A stretch of DNA of 64,000 bases from assembly GCA_963795435.1 (NCBI GenBank), contig CAWCHV010000007.1, positions 1,550,001-1,614,000 of the forward strand. The letters are read 5' to 3'. Positions 29,539 through 39,316 of this stretch are shown here, piece after piece (position 1 is the first letter of the stretch; every line of letters starts with the position of its first letter). The DNA is from JAFKFI01 sp963795435 (GTDB taxonomy: Bacteria; Pseudomonadota; Alphaproteobacteria; Acetobacterales; Acetobacteraceae). Below the pieces are notes generated by a model, which did not search any database, was not told the origin of the DNA, and saw only the letters and a list, made by a program, of their open reading frames with translations. The position numbers and the translations under genes are program-made.

Positions 29539-29601
29539 CGGCCACCTTCCAGCTCCCATCAGGAGCGTATCAAAGGTGTCCGCCAATGCGAGGGAGGATC
29601 A

Positions 29602-30047
29602 AAGGTGCTGAAAGGCAAGTGGAGGATGATCTCCGGCTTTTTGATGCTGCGGGCAAGCCAACCCCGACTTTGACCGGTGTACTCCGCCGTGTCGCATGGA
29701 TGGAGTTGGGCTACCGTCCGAGTTCCTCTCTCATCGCGCAGCCGTGGCGGCCTACAAACCCAAGAACGATTAGCCTCGCTCGAGCCTAAGCCGCTGCCTC
29801 AGCTGGAGGTGCATCGGCGTGGCAGTGAGGGCTACGTAAGTGATACGGGCGCCCTGATTGATACGGCCTGCCATCTTCGCCACGAGCAGGTCTTCGACGC
29901 CGACCCCGCCGCCATCCTGGAGTGCAGGCTGCCTTTTGGTAGTGAGCACCACCAGATCTGCCCTTGCCGTGGGTAAGTGAGTATGCCACCGTAACCATCA
30001 TAGCGAATGTTGCCTTCGAAAAACGGAGTGCGCTCAATGAGACCTAG
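29602..30047. other. Gene remnants between IS3 and IS5
   Basis: On the plus strand, bases 29606-29789 continue the frame interrupted by IS3 (QVEDDLRLFDAAGKPTPTLT, then RRVAWMELGYRPSS) and reach a stop. The whole pre-IS3 frame spans about 26735-26870 plus this part, lacks a clear start codon and matches no family I know. On the minus strand a short frame (29770-29952) contains ITYVALTATP, reminiscent of a helicase motif III, but it is too short to name. Confidence 0.35.
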
Positions 30048-30874
30048 GGTGTGGACTCATTGAAGCCAACTCGTGAGGACGACGGCAAGGCAAATGCCGG
30101 CCAGGAAGTTGCGCGCGGTCTTGTCGTAGCGGGTGGCGATGGCGCGCCAGTCCTTGAGCCTGCAGAAGGCGCGCTCGATGATGTTGCGCAGCCGATAGAC
30201 GACGGGATCGTAGCTCGGCGGCATCAGGCGGCGCGACATGGGCGGGATGACGGCTTCGGTGCCCTGGCCGGCAAGAAGGTCGCGCACATCGTCGGCATCA
30301 TATGCCTTGTCGCCGATGAACTGTCGCATGGCGGGCACGCTAGCGAGCAGGGCGCGGCCGCCGATGATGTCATGCACCTGGCCGGCCGTGAGCATCAGGG
30401 CGTAGAGACGTCCCTCGCTGTCGCAGAGCGCGTGGATCTTGGTCGTGCGACCGCCACGGGAGCGCCCGATTGCCTGATCTTGCTCCCCCCTTTTGCGCCA
30501 GCCGCCGAGCGGTGCGCGTGTATCGAGGTGCTGTCGACCATGACGACGTCCGGCGGTTCGGCGCAGCCCGCGAGCGCTGCAAGCAAGCCCTGCCACAACC
30601 CGCGCTGGCTCCAGCGGTTGAACCGATTGAACAGCGTGGTTCGCGGGCCATACTCGGCCGGAATTGCCCGCCAGCGTAAACCCTCGCGATATCTGTGCAG
30701 GATGCCGCTGATCACCCGTCGATCATCGACCCGCGGCTTGCCACCCAACTGCGGCAACAGCGGTTCGATCACCGCCCACTGCGTATCGCTCAACCAGAAT
30801 TGCTCGGCCATGATTCGCGCCCTCCCGGGGAGGGTGAATCAGACCCGCCGTAGCCGATGCAATGGGTACACACC
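30048..30874 (-). mobile_element. IS5-family (IS427-type) insertion sequence, copy A
   Basis: 827 bp bounded by CTAG on both sides, with ends ggtgtggactcattg and (opposite strand) ggtgtgtacccattg. It matches the copy at 57206-58032 almost base for base and in length, but in opposite orientation. Its right end abuts the neprosin-like gene and contains an outward-facing ATG. Confidence 0.92.
30057..30811 (-). CDS. IS5-family transposase, two frames joined by frameshifting
   Basis: OrfA (from ATG 30811) reads MAEQFWLSDTQWAVIEPLLP and reaches the first catalytic Asp in VVMVDSTSIHAHRSAAGAKG. The frame then changes at the AAAAGGGGGG run near 30480-30490. OrfB continues GRSRGGRTTKIHALCDSEGR, IGDKAYDADDVR (second Asp) and NIIERAFCRLKDWRAIATRY (Glu), ending at 30057. 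Two overlapping frames with slippage are normal for IS427-type elements, so this is probably functional rather than mutated. Confidence 0.9.
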
Positions 30875-32139
30875 CTAGTCCAGTCAGGTTGCTCGCGATC
30901 GCCTGCTGTGCCGTATCCTGGTCAGCTTCGGGCCAGCCTGCGCCTCAGATGGGACGGCCGCCTCCCGCCGGAGGTCCCCCGCCCGATATTGCAGCGCAAA
31001 GGTCGGATCCGTTGTCGGGGCACCCTCGTATTGGCATTGGTAGTCTGCTGATCAACCCGAACTTGAACGCTCACCTTGATGCGCTCACCGGCGTGATACT
31101 TGGCCCGCTGGCGCCGCAGCAGCCGCCGCCGCCGCCAACCGTGGTGACCACGTTGACGCTGCCGGACGGCAGGAGCGTTCAGTGCCTTAAACCAGGCCAG
31201 CCGCTTCCGGCACAACTCGATACGCCCCCGACACCGAAAGAGATCGGGGAAGGCGGTGCGCCTGCTGCGTCACCTCCCGGGCCGCACGTGGCCGGGGGTG
31301 ATCTGGAGTGTCCGGCGGGCTCGCTACCGGGGCTGCCCCAGCCAGCGGCAGGGGCACCGTCGCAACCGAACTCTCCGATCCTGGACTTTAATAGCAAAGA
31401 CCACGGGCTATCTCGGCGCAGACAGGGAAACGGGGGGCCTCCGACTCCCGAGATTGACGTTCCGCACCGCTACGCCCACGCGGCTGTAGACGTCCTGAAC
31501 CATGGGATGCGCGCCAGGCTCAACGTTTGGCACCCGAAGGTGCCGAACGACGAAGACATGACCCTGGCCCAGACCTGGATTACGGCTTACCGCCCAGACA
31601 ACGGACGGGTGCAGACTGTCGAAAGCGGATGGCAGGTATGGCACGGATGGGGCACGGACCTCGCGGTGCCGTTTATCTATTTCACCGCGGATGGATACCG
31701 GGGCCCCCCTAACGTGGGTGGGTGCTACGACTGGAATGCCCTCTCCTGCAACCAGTTCCAGCTGGTCTACCGCAAGCCATTCCTGGGCGTGGCGCTGCCG
31801 TTACAGAGTCAGATCGGAAGCGCCCAAGGCACGCTGGATATTGTCTGGGTCCAAAAGGCCAATGGCAATTGGTGGGTCCAGATGAATGGGATATGGCTCG
31901 GCTACTACCCGGCTTCGACGTTCACGGGCGGCCCGCTCGGCAGCCTTGCGCAAGGAATCGACGCAGGCGGGGAGGCCACGGGAGTACGCCCGATCACCGA
32001 AATGGGTAGCGGCCGATACGCCAGCGAAGGATTTCGTACGGCGGCCTTCGCCAGCAACCTCGGCTATTATGATCAAAACACCGGTTGGACTGAACGGCTG
32101 CGCCGTAGGGCAGCGGGTAGCGCGAGGCGGAACGGTTGA
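30862..32139 (+). CDS. Neprosin-like glutamic peptidase domain protein, secreted
   Basis: 425 residues as read. The first ATG (30862) lies inside the IS5 end, giving the fusion MGTHPS. The native start may have been removed, or a TTG near 30891 is used. A hydrophobic leader (VRLLAIACCAVSWSASG) and a Pro-rich region (30-195) precede a neprosin (DUF239) domain at about 203-385: YAHAAVDVLNHGMRARLNVW, VESGWQVW (likely catalytic Glu254), CYDWNALSCNQFQ (possible disulfide 288-296), GNWWVQMNGIWLGYYPAS and AGGEATG (likely catalytic Glu371). Plant neprosins cleave after proline. The last 14 residues (RLRRRAAGSARRNG) look like read-through into the IS91 region. Confidence 0.75.
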   Translation: MGTHPSPVRLLAIACCAVSWSASGQPAPQMGRPPPAGGPPPDIAAQRSDPLSGHPRIGIGSLLINPNLNAHLDALTGVILGPLAPQQPPPPPTVVTTLTLPDGRSVQCLKPGQPLPAQLDTPPTPKEIGEGGAPAASPPGPHVAGGDLECPAGSLPGLPQPAAGAPSQPNSPILDFNSKDHGLSRRRQGNGGPPTPEIDVPHRYAHAAVDVLNHGMRARLNVWHPKVPNDEDMTLAQTWITAYRPDNGRVQTVESGWQVWHGWGTDLAVPFIYFTADGYRGPPNVGGCYDWNALSCNQFQLVYRKPFLGVALPLQSQIGSAQGTLDIVWVQKANGNWWVQMNGIWLGYYPASTFTGGPLGSLAQGIDAGGEATGVRPITEMGSGRYASEGFRTAAFASNLGYYDQNTGWTERLRRRAAGSARRNG

Positions 32140-32196
32140 GGGTATTTTCGGGTGGGCCGGCACCGAGCTGCGGGCCTGCATCGAAAGGAGACCTCC

Positions 32197-33040
32197 ATGA
32201 CACCGTTACGCCTGCAGATGACCGAAGACATGAGGGTGGCCGGATTGGCAGCCGGAACCCAGCGCATCTATCTCGACGGGGTTCGCCGTCTGGCCAGGCA
32301 CTACCGGCGCGCGCCCGACGAACTGAGCGAGGCAGAAGTGCGCGCCTATCTGCTTGGGCTGCGCGAGCGCGGCGTGGCCCTCGGCACCTTCAAGACCAAC
32401 CATGGCGGCATCCGCTTCCTTTACCGTCGGACGCTCGACCGGGACTGGCCGCTGTTTGGGGAAAAAAAGGATACACCCCCCGAAGCAGCGCCGCCTGCCG
32501 GTCGCCTTGCCGGACGCGCAGGTCCGTAAGCTCCTGGGCTGCATCAGGAACCCGAGCCACAAGACCTGTCTTGCCCTCATGTATGCCTGCGGTCTGCGCA
32601 TCAGCGAGGCCGCAACCCTGGAGGTGAGCGCGATCGACGGCGCCAATCTGTCGCTGCGCATCATCGGCAAGGGCGATAAGCAGCGCCTTGTGCCGATGCC
32701 TGCATCCCTCCTGGAGGAGTTGCGCAGCCTCTGGCGGACCCATCGCCATCCGCGCTGGCTGTTTCTCAATCGCCACGGCGCCAACGTCGTCAACCAGCAT
32801 GTGCTGAGCCGCACCTTCAGGGCTGCCGCCCGCGCAGCGGGCATCACACAGCCGGTCACGTCGCATTCATTGCGCCATAGCTACGCGACGCGCCTGCTCG
32901 AGCATGGCATCGATACCCGGGTCGTGCAGATCCTGCTCGGCCACGCCAACATCGCCACCACCACCATCTACACCCACCTGACCGAGCCGACCCGCGTCTC
33001 GCTTCGTGGCATCCTGGACCGATTGATGACCGACCTCTGA
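32197..33040 (+). pseudogene. Tyrosine recombinase/integrase of an IS91-type element, frameshifted
   Basis: ATG at 32197 with AAAGGAG upstream. The first frame holds the SAM-like core-binding domain (MTEDMRVAGLAAGTQRIYLD; FKTNHGGIRFLYRRTLDRDW). At an A7 run (about 32461) it shifts; the second frame holds the catalytic domain: ACGLRISEAATLE (first Arg), GKGDKQR (Lys), HSLRHSYATRLLEHG (HxxR) and LLGHANIATTTIYTH (His, Tyr). All catalytic residues survive, so either slippage at A7 makes the full protein or a base was miscalled. Such integrases regularly precede IS91-type transposase genes. Confidence 0.87.
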
Positions 33041-33055
33041 CCCGGCGATCCTGCC

Positions 33056-34174
33056 GTGATCGAGGTGGCCGACGTCTTCCGCCGCTTCGGGGAGGACTAT
33101 CTGGCCGCCCATGGCGCGTCGATGCTGCCATCGCATCAACGCGCCATCACCGACATCCTGGCCTGCCGCACCGACGCCCTCGGCGGGCATCTCTGGCGCT
33201 GCGACCAGTGCAGCGCCGAGAGGTTCTCCTATCACTCCTGCAAGAATCGGAGCTGCCCCAAGTGCCACGCCGACCAGACCGAGCGCTGGCTGCTGGCCCG
33301 TCGTGCCGAGATGCTGCCAAGCCGCTATTTCCACGTCACCGTCACCGTGCCCGAGGAACTCCGCGAGATGCTGCGCGCCAACCAACGTGACGGCTATGCC
33401 ATCCTGATGAAGGCCGCCGCCGAGGCGATCATCGAACTCGCCCGCGATCCGCGCCACGTCGGCGGTACCGTCGGCGTGCTCGCCGTCCTGCACACCTGGA
33501 CGCAGCAACTCGTCTTCCACCCCCACGTGCATTGTCTGGTCACTGCCGGCGGCGTCTCCGACGATGGCCGCCTGTGGCATCCGGCCCGCAACGACTTCCT
33601 CGTGCCCGTCAGGGCGCTCGCCAAGCTCGTGCGCGGCAAGCTCAGAGTTGGGGTCGCCGCACGCCGTCCCGACCTGGTCGTGCCCGCGGCCGCCTGGTCC
33701 CAGCCTTGGGTCGTTCACTGCACCGCCTGGGGCGAGGGCGAACAAGCCGTGCTCGACTACCTCGCCCGCTACGTGTTCCGTGTCGCCATCACCAACGCTC
33801 GCATCGTCGGCCTCGACGACCAGACCGTGACCATCCGTCACAGGCACCGCAAATCCAACCGATGGCGGACCAGCCGCATCCCCGGCCACGAGTTCATGCG
33901 CCGGTTCCTGCAACACGTCCTGCCCAAGGGGTTGCACAAGGTCCGCTACTTCGGCTTGTGGCACTACACTAGGCGCGAGCAGGCTGTCCGCGCCCGCCTC
34001 CTGCTGCAACTCGACCGTCCTGCGCCAGCACGCCATGCCGAGGCGATCGAGTTTGCCGACGACCCGGCCGTAGATTGCGCGCCACCCAACGCACCCCAGA
34101 TCTGCCCGTGCTGCAGACACGGTCATCTTGTCCGCATCCGGCGCCTTTCTCCAAAGCAGGCGCGCGGACCATGA
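33056..34174 (+). CDS. IS91-family transposase (HUH-type)
   Basis: 372 residues. The N-terminal zinc-binding domain (HLWRCDQCSAERFSYHSCKN, RSCPKCHADQTERWL) and the Y1-HUH-type core with HPHVHCLVTAGG are the IS91/ISCR signatures. A C-terminal DEXXNR-like region (GLHKVRYFGLWHYTRREQ) is also typical. It starts 15 bases after the integrase gene. IS91 elements move by rolling circle and can carry neighbouring DNA. Ends are not resolvable by eye; the element probably spans about 32.1-34.4 kb. Confidence 0.93.
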   Translation: MIEVADVFRRFGEDYLAAHGASMLPSHQRAITDILACRTDALGGHLWRCDQCSAERFSYHSCKNRSCPKCHADQTERWLLARRAEMLPSRYFHVTVTVPEELREMLRANQRDGYAILMKAAAEAIIELARDPRHVGGTVGVLAVLHTWTQQLVFHPHVHCLVTAGGVSDDGRLWHPARNDFLVPVRALAKLVRGKLRVGVAARRPDLVVPAAAWSQPWVVHCTAWGEGEQAVLDYLARYVFRVAITNARIVGLDDQTVTIRHRHRKSNRWRTSRIPGHEFMRRFLQHVLPKGLHKVRYFGLWHYTRREQAVRARLLLQLDRPAPARHAEAIEFADDPAVDCAPPNAPQICPCCRHGHLVRIRRLSPKQARGP

Positions 34175-34820
34175 GGCTCGCTGACAGCCCATCAGAGCAA
34201 CACCGCTGCTTACCAACACCGCCATGCAGCCGACGGCAGACTTTTGCCCGGAACCGCCGCTGCCACGTCAGTGACGCTCGGCGCAGCCGCTTCGGACTGA
34301 CGTGCCGGCCGACCTACGCAAACTCACCCGGGTCGTGCGAACTCACTTCACCTCGCAGCGCCGCAACTCCAGGCAACGCTTGCCGCGCCCAAGCTTCGGA
34401 GCTGGATTCCCCGGTCTGAAAATTCCATAGGCCGCCAGCTGATCTTCCTTACCTCGGCGTTCAGCCCAACCAAGTTTCTGCATTGGCTACGCAATGCAGA
34501 AACTCTTAATTCGTTTCGTCGCCCTGAGCCCGACGAAAAATCCGCTCCACGCGTCGATGAGCGGCACTCCTTGCTACACGATCGACTTTAACGCGAAGCC
34601 GCCGGTGGACGGTAATTCGGGTCTGTACTTTTTCTTCGGGGGGCCCGGGACGAACCATTCCGGTACCGACCCAAGCCTTCCAAAGCCTGTAAGCGGCCTT
34701 GAAGCGTGCCACGGCCCAGGCAGTTGAGCGAGGTCCGCATGCCCGCCTGAGTTGCCGAAGCGAAATTGACCGACCTCGGCTCCCTGCATCCTACCGTTTT
34801 GTCGTGGGAAGACCAATCGC
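34175..34820. other. Intergenic stretch after IS91; no supported gene
   Basis: Contains only short frames with no family resemblance, for example 34494-34727 plus. The right terminus of the IS91-type element probably lies here. The last 80 bases lead into the lipoprotein gene. Confidence 0.4.
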
Positions 34821-36104
34821 ATGAAAGCTGCGGCATGGCTGCTTGTACTTCCCGCCCTGCTCGGCGGCTGCGGCGTGTTTGCGCCCGAGGCGCGGCTCGA
34901 CTACTCCGCCCCGCTGAGCGCGACCACCTCGTTTCAGGACGCCTACAACTACACGGAGGACGCCAAAGCGAGGCTCTACTCCGTCGGGAACGACAACAGC
35001 GTAGCACAGACCGTGATTTCCTATGGCACCTATGTGGCCACGCTCACCGGTGCCGGGATGGTGGCGTTTTCAGCCTCTTCCACGGCTCTCAAGGCCGTGG
35101 GGCTGGGCGCGGGTACGATCATCGGGCTGGACTACGTGGCTAGCCCGCGCGCGAGGCGCGCCATCACAGACCAAGGCGTCGCCGCCGTTTCCTGCCTCGA
35201 AACCATCGCTCTAGGAATGGACGCGCTACCGCAGGGTTTTGGCGCTGCCCCGGCCTCGGTGATCGCCGCAGGCCAGAACGCCACCACGAACCCAGCTGCC
35301 CCGCCAACGCCCCGTAGCCCCGTATCGGTTGCTCTCGGGTCGGGCGTCATCCCTTTCACTTGGCGTAGGGTGCCACCCGCACCTGTAGCAGAGGGCGCGC
35401 CGCCTCCCATCCCGGGCGCGCCCGTGCCGGTGGCCAACACGTCCCCCACAGCAGCCGCGAACAGCATGCGCGAATACGCCAATGCGCTCCTCCAGGGGGC
35501 CGGGCTGCAAGCGCCGCCTCCTCGGCTCCCCGGAGCCCCCGCAGCCCCTTCCCCGCCCGTGCCGCGCGTTCCACCGCAAGTTGCCGCAATCGCCGCCGGG
35601 CGTGTGCTCCAGGCGGCCGATACCCAGGAGGCGGCCATGGTGGCCGCCGCTAGCTCCGCGCAGGCCACGAGCGCCAGCGCGCCTAGGTTCCTGGCTAGAA
35701 ATACGGAGAACGTACTCAACCTTGTGGTGCGGCTGCTGCACGGTGCGGACCACGCCGCCTCGGACATCGAGACGCAGACACGTGCGGCCGTCACTAATGC
35801 GCTCAAAGACTTCCAGGGGGCCGCCTCCAACGCCGCCACCCAGAGCTCTACCGCTAAGCAGACGCTCAGCACCACGACGGCACTCACGGGCTCGGCGGGC
35901 ACTACAGCCGCACCCACGCTTGGCCCCTTGGACAGTCCGCCCTCAGGCCTGCCCGGCGAGGAGTTCCCCCCGCTCCCGGCCGCTCAGGGCCCAAGCGGAG
36001 CTAACGGCGGCGCTGCTGCGAACGGCGCCGGGGGAGGCAACCCGGCAGGACGGAGTACAGGCCGTGGGCGGAGCCGCATCGTCCGGCGAAACCTCGGCCT
36101 CTAA
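34821..36104 (+). CDS. Unknown lipoprotein, Pro/Ala-rich, possible C-terminal frameshift
   Basis: 427 residues. A lipoprotein signal with lipobox LLGGC (Cys at about 17) begins MKAAAWLLVLPALLGGCGVF. The N-terminal half (about 25-150) has helical segments, one probably membrane-associated (VATLTGAGMVAFSASSTALK). A Pro-rich linker and an Ala/Ser/Thr-rich helical tail follow. Near 36040 an alternative frame continues more convincingly (AVGGAASSGETSASKANTQL, TDVTAMLKQLTDFNSACQGV) to a stop at 36211-36213, so a frameshift may have shortened it. I do not recognise a family. Its cargo partner genes give no hint. Confidence 0.6.
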   Translation: MKAAAWLLVLPALLGGCGVFAPEARLDYSAPLSATTSFQDAYNYTEDAKARLYSVGNDNSVAQTVISYGTYVATLTGAGMVAFSASSTALKAVGLGAGTIIGLDYVASPRARRAITDQGVAAVSCLETIALGMDALPQGFGAAPASVIAAGQNATTNPAAPPTPRSPVSVALGSGVIPFTWRRVPPAPVAEGAPPPIPGAPVPVANTSPTAAANSMREYANALLQGAGLQAPPPRLPGAPAAPSPPVPRVPPQVAAIAAGRVLQAADTQEAAMVAAASSAQATSASAPRFLARNTENVLNLVVRLLHGADHAASDIETQTRAAVTNALKDFQGAASNAATQSSTAKQTLSTTTALTGSAGTTAAPTLGPLDSPPSGLPGEEFPPLPAAQGPSGANGGAAANGAGGGNPAGRSTGRGRSRIVRRNLGL

Positions 36105-36631
36105 AGCGAACACGCAGCTGACGACCGATACGGACGTGACCGCGATGCTCAAGCAGCTGACCGACTTCAACAGTGCCTGTCAGGGTGTCGCGCCCGGATC
36201 TTCGGGCTCCTAGGTGTGGCGGCTGGCCACCGGCCCCGACGGTCGGGTTGTTGTGGGGTGCTCCTGGGATTATGGGGTTTAGGCCGGAGCGAGCAGCACC
36301 CGCAACGATTCTGGTTGTTCCGGGCGGTGCTTCAAGCGGATATGGGATGAGCGGGAGAAAATCACCGCAGCGGTCGGGCGGCCTCGATACCGATTGGCGT
36401 CACATCGGAAGTCCCAACCATAGGCGGCTTGATTCGGTCGCAAGCTCGTGCTCTGCCCCCCGCATGCAGATGCTCTGGACGCACCAAATAAATACGTCGC
36501 TGACCACATGCAGTTCGGCGCGGGGCAGCACTGGTGTGCAGACCGGATTTATACATCGCTGGGACCAGGTAGATCACCTGGGCGGCAGGGTTCAATTCCC
36601 TGGCCCCGTACCACGCGTCAGCCATAAGGGT

Positions 36632-37359
36632 TTGAAGACGATTGCCAATCGGGTAGTCACTTTTCCCTTTAGGCAGGGACCGGTTCGCTTTGCAGTCGGT
36701 CATCCAGATGGCCTGACGTCGAATTCCTGGAAATTTTGGGCGACCAAGACCGGGGATGTCTACCTCGCGTGTCGAGACAACTTCAATGACGTGAAAGTTA
36801 GCCTTCATGCATCGGGTCGGTGGCGCATGGGGTTCACGAACGAAGCGGTGGCTCGAAACGGCAACCTTCTGCTTGCTGATCAAATTTGTGCTTGGGATGT
36901 CTGGGACGAACCTCCACCCTCCCTCCCGGAAACGGTTGTCGCGTTCAAACTCATTTTTCCTACGTCCGAATTGGCCGTGCGTCCCGAGCATAGGGCATCG
37001 AAGTTATGGAAGAAGGTCGGCTACATCGAAGCTGCGCCCGCTGGAAAGTTAACCGTGTGTTGACACTGTTCGTAACGGTGGGCGAACCGCTGTTGACCCA
37101 CGGTTCAGAGCCGAGCTTCTGTCTGGCATCGCTCGACGTCCGAAAGGGCCGACGGGCTCAAATGATAGTGCATGGGGAACCGGAGGGAAATCTTCCAGAC
37201 ATGATCCGGCGCTCCGTAGCCGAGGCGCGAAAGATGGCCATCTCAAAGAGAGGCGACATTCCGGCCGAGGCGTACGGATACTTCTTTGGTCGTCGGGAAG
37301 ATGGTTCAAGGTTCATTGTGGGGGCCCGTGTCAGTTCGAGGGAGACGGGCGCGACTTAA
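36632..37359 (+). pseudogene. Conserved-looking hypothetical gene with frameshift
   Basis: From about a TTG at 36632 the frame reads VRFAVGHPDGLTSNSWKFW, VYLACRDNFNDVKVSLHASG, RWRMGFTNEAVARNGNL and on to PAGKLTVC before a stop at 37063. A second frame resumes VLTLFVTVGEPLLTHGSEPS and ends SRETGAT at 37359. An extra dinucleotide near 37058 (gtgtgttg) separates them. The block SLHASGRWRMGF resembles hypothetical proteins of mobile islands, but I cannot name a function. No signal peptide is seen. Confidence 0.5.
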
Positions 37360-37543
37360 ATCAGAGCGGTTTTGCTGTCGTTGAAGCCCCTTCGTGTCTC
37401 AAGATCCGAATGCAAGTCGGAACCAAACATTTTTAGAGACCTCCGGTTCTGGACACCCTAGGCACGATCGCGCTCGAATCCGTAATCTATCCAGCAGAAG
37501 CCCCCTTTGACAAGCCCGAACAAAACAGGGCTAATTCCCGTCG

Positions 37544-37984
37544 TCAGCCGTATTGTCGTCGTTCCCATATCCCAAAAACTGACACAAGTTCCATTTGTAC
37601 ATCCAGAGTTGGCGGGAATTCATAGCGGATCCTAAGGCCATATTCAATATCTTGGACTAACGAATATTCTGGCCTTTCTAATATTTCTGTGAACACCTCA
37701 AAGAGCTGGTCATACCCGTTAAAGCAGAGGGTGACGTGCGCATTGTGGCCGACTACGTGTTCCTGCAAACCTATGGCGGTTACGGCATCGTCGCCTCCGC
37801 ATCGGCGCCTATCACCTGCGTCGTAATTATGGCCCATAAATAGCCGGAGGACTTGCGATTTTGACATCCCCCAAGATGTCGGTCCCCAGCCTGTTGGGGA
37901 GGCAAAGCAGCTGGCAGATGGTCCGCATAAGACTCCGGCGAGTCCTAAGATGCCAACAACCGCCTTAATTCTCCTCCCAATCAT
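37544..37984 (-). CDS. Hypothetical exported protein
   Basis: 146 residues with a signal peptide (IKAVVGILGLAGVLCGPSAS, cleavage near CFASPTG). The mature part starts TGWGPTSWGMSKSQVLRLF, a pattern seen in small periplasmic proteins that place a Trp-Gly motif before an amphipathic helix. Several Cys could pair. Base composition is lower in GC than core genes, supporting arrival with the island. Function unknown. Confidence 0.6.
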   Translation of the reverse strand: MIGRRIKAVVGILGLAGVLCGPSASCFASPTGWGPTSWGMSKSQVLRLFMGHNYDAGDRRRCGGDDAVTAIGLQEHVVGHNAHVTLCFNGYDQLFEVFTEILERPEYSLVQDIEYGLRIRYEFPPTLDVQMELVSVFGIWERRQYG

Positions 37985-38017
37985 CGCTCCCTCCAGATTA
38001 ATACCAGGACTCTCTGA

Positions 38018-39075
38018 TTAGTACCCATGCGCCCAGTCTCGCAGCCCAAGGGACATGATTCTCCAAGGTTGATCGACGAGTTTGTTCCAGGCGTCGCAGC
38101 AATGGTCGACCAGGTTGTCGTAGCAGGTGAACACTCGGTTGGAGAGCCAGTTGTCGCGCATGAACTCCCACACGTTCTCTTGCGGGTTCAGCTCTGGGCA
38201 TTTGGCGGGCAGCGACACGATTGTGAGGTTGTCGGGCACGACGAGCTTCTCGGACGTGTGCCATCCGGCTTGATCGACAAGAAGCGCCGCGTGCCGTCCG
38301 GGCGCGACCTGCGCCGAGATCGCCGCCAGATGCAGGCCCATCGCCTCGGTGTTGCACCAGGGCAGGATCAGGCCGACGCTCTTGCCCTCTTTGGGGCAGA
38401 TGGCACCGAAGATGTAGGTCGAGGCCGTGCGCTGGTCGTGTGGGGCGGATGGCCGGGTGCCGCGTTTCGCCCAGCGTCGCGTGATCTTGTTTTTCTGACC
38501 GATGCGCGCTTCATCGCCGAACCAGATCTCTACATCGCCGGGAGCGACGCCCTTCTGGCGCGCGATCGCGTCCAGCTGCGCGGGGAAGCTTTTTTAAAAG
38601 CCTCGATGGCGCCCTCGGCCTGCGCGTGATGACGCGGACGCGCGGACAGCTTGCGATACCCCATCGCGCGCAGCTCGCGGCCGAGCGTCTGCTTGGCGAT
38701 GGTGACCTGGAACTCGTCCCAGACCCATTGGCACAGGTCGATGATGCGCCAACGCACCACGCCATAAATCGCGGGGATCGGCCCGCTCTCGATCATCTCG
38801 GCCAGCGCCGCGCGGTGCCTGTCGTTCAGCCGCGACGGCTGACCGGGCGCCTTGCGATCGACCAGGCCGTCCGGGCCATGGGTGTTGAGCTTGACCACCC
38901 AGTCGCGCACGATCTGCAACGTCACACCGCCGATCCGGGCCGCCTCCGTGCGGCTCGCACCATCGTAGATCGCCGCCAACGCCAGCAATCGCCGCGCCTG
39001 CGGACCGTCCTTGCTCCGGCGGGCAGCGGACCGCAGCTGCGACGCATCAAAATCGGCCCGAAGCGGGATCGGCAT
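38018..39075 (-). CDS. IS630-family transposase, two frames
   Basis: Starts MPIPLRADFDASQLRSAARR at 39075. Frame 1 has HTH segments (ASRTEAARIGGVTLQIVRDW; GVVRWRIIDLCQWVWDEFQV) to AIEAFKK. At the A6G run near 38595 frame 2 begins and carries the DDE core: IWFGDEARIGQ (Asp), HAALLVDQAGWH (Asp) and CPELNPQENVWEFMRDNWLS (Glu). A -1 shift at A6G is the usual expression mode of this group. The final stop codon is formed with the target flank outside the element. Confidence 0.9.
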
Positions 39076-39159
39076 GGCGAACTCCTGCGTTCGCCGTCTT
39101 AAATCAGAACGCCGCCGCGTCGGGGAAGCCCCTCGAGTCACAATCTCGAAGCCTTGGTA
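38022..39159 (-). mobile_element. IS630-family insertion sequence, copy A
   Basis: 1138 bp between TA dinucleotides, with ends taccca tgcgcc on the left and (opposite strand) taccaaggcttc on the right. It matches copy B at 58037-59174 except for a few bases (cttaaatcag versus cttgaatcag near the transposase start). Same orientation in both places. Confidence 0.9.
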
Positions 39160-39316
39160 TAAGCAGATTTGTTCCTTCGATCTTATCCTTACTACGGAAT
39201 GATATCTAGGATCCGGGCCCCATTAGGCAGTCTCGATAATATTCCGATCTTGGTTTGGCCGTATGCCGGGTTCATTCTCGACAGGCTCAGAGGATCAGCA
39301 CCTCGGCATCCGTTCT

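Larger units (their letters stand above)
26871..29601 (-). mobile_element. IS3-family insertion sequence, interrupted by IS30
   Basis: The ends are tgatcctcccccgttttcgc on the left and, on the opposite strand, tgatcctccctcgcattggc on the right, flanked by aagg duplications (26867-26870 and 29602-29605 by alignment). Without the nested IS30 and its 3-bp duplication the element is about 1.28 kb, normal for IS3. It has orfA and orfB with a T7 slippery run on the minus strand at 29248-29254. Joining its flanks restores a reading frame (SSQSFYNKGAERQVEDDLRL), so it interrupted an unrecognised cargo gene. Confidence 0.9.

Noticed and set aside
29770..29952. Minus-strand frame containing ITYVALTATP, like a helicase motif III
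   Set aside because: Only about 60 codons, no P-loop or other helicase motifs nearby; too little to call a helicase remnant.
32197..33040. Tyrosine recombinase as the integrase of an integrative element or as a resolvase for the Tn7-like transposon
   Set aside because: It lies 15 bases before an IS91-type transposase gene, the usual partner, so it belongs to that element.
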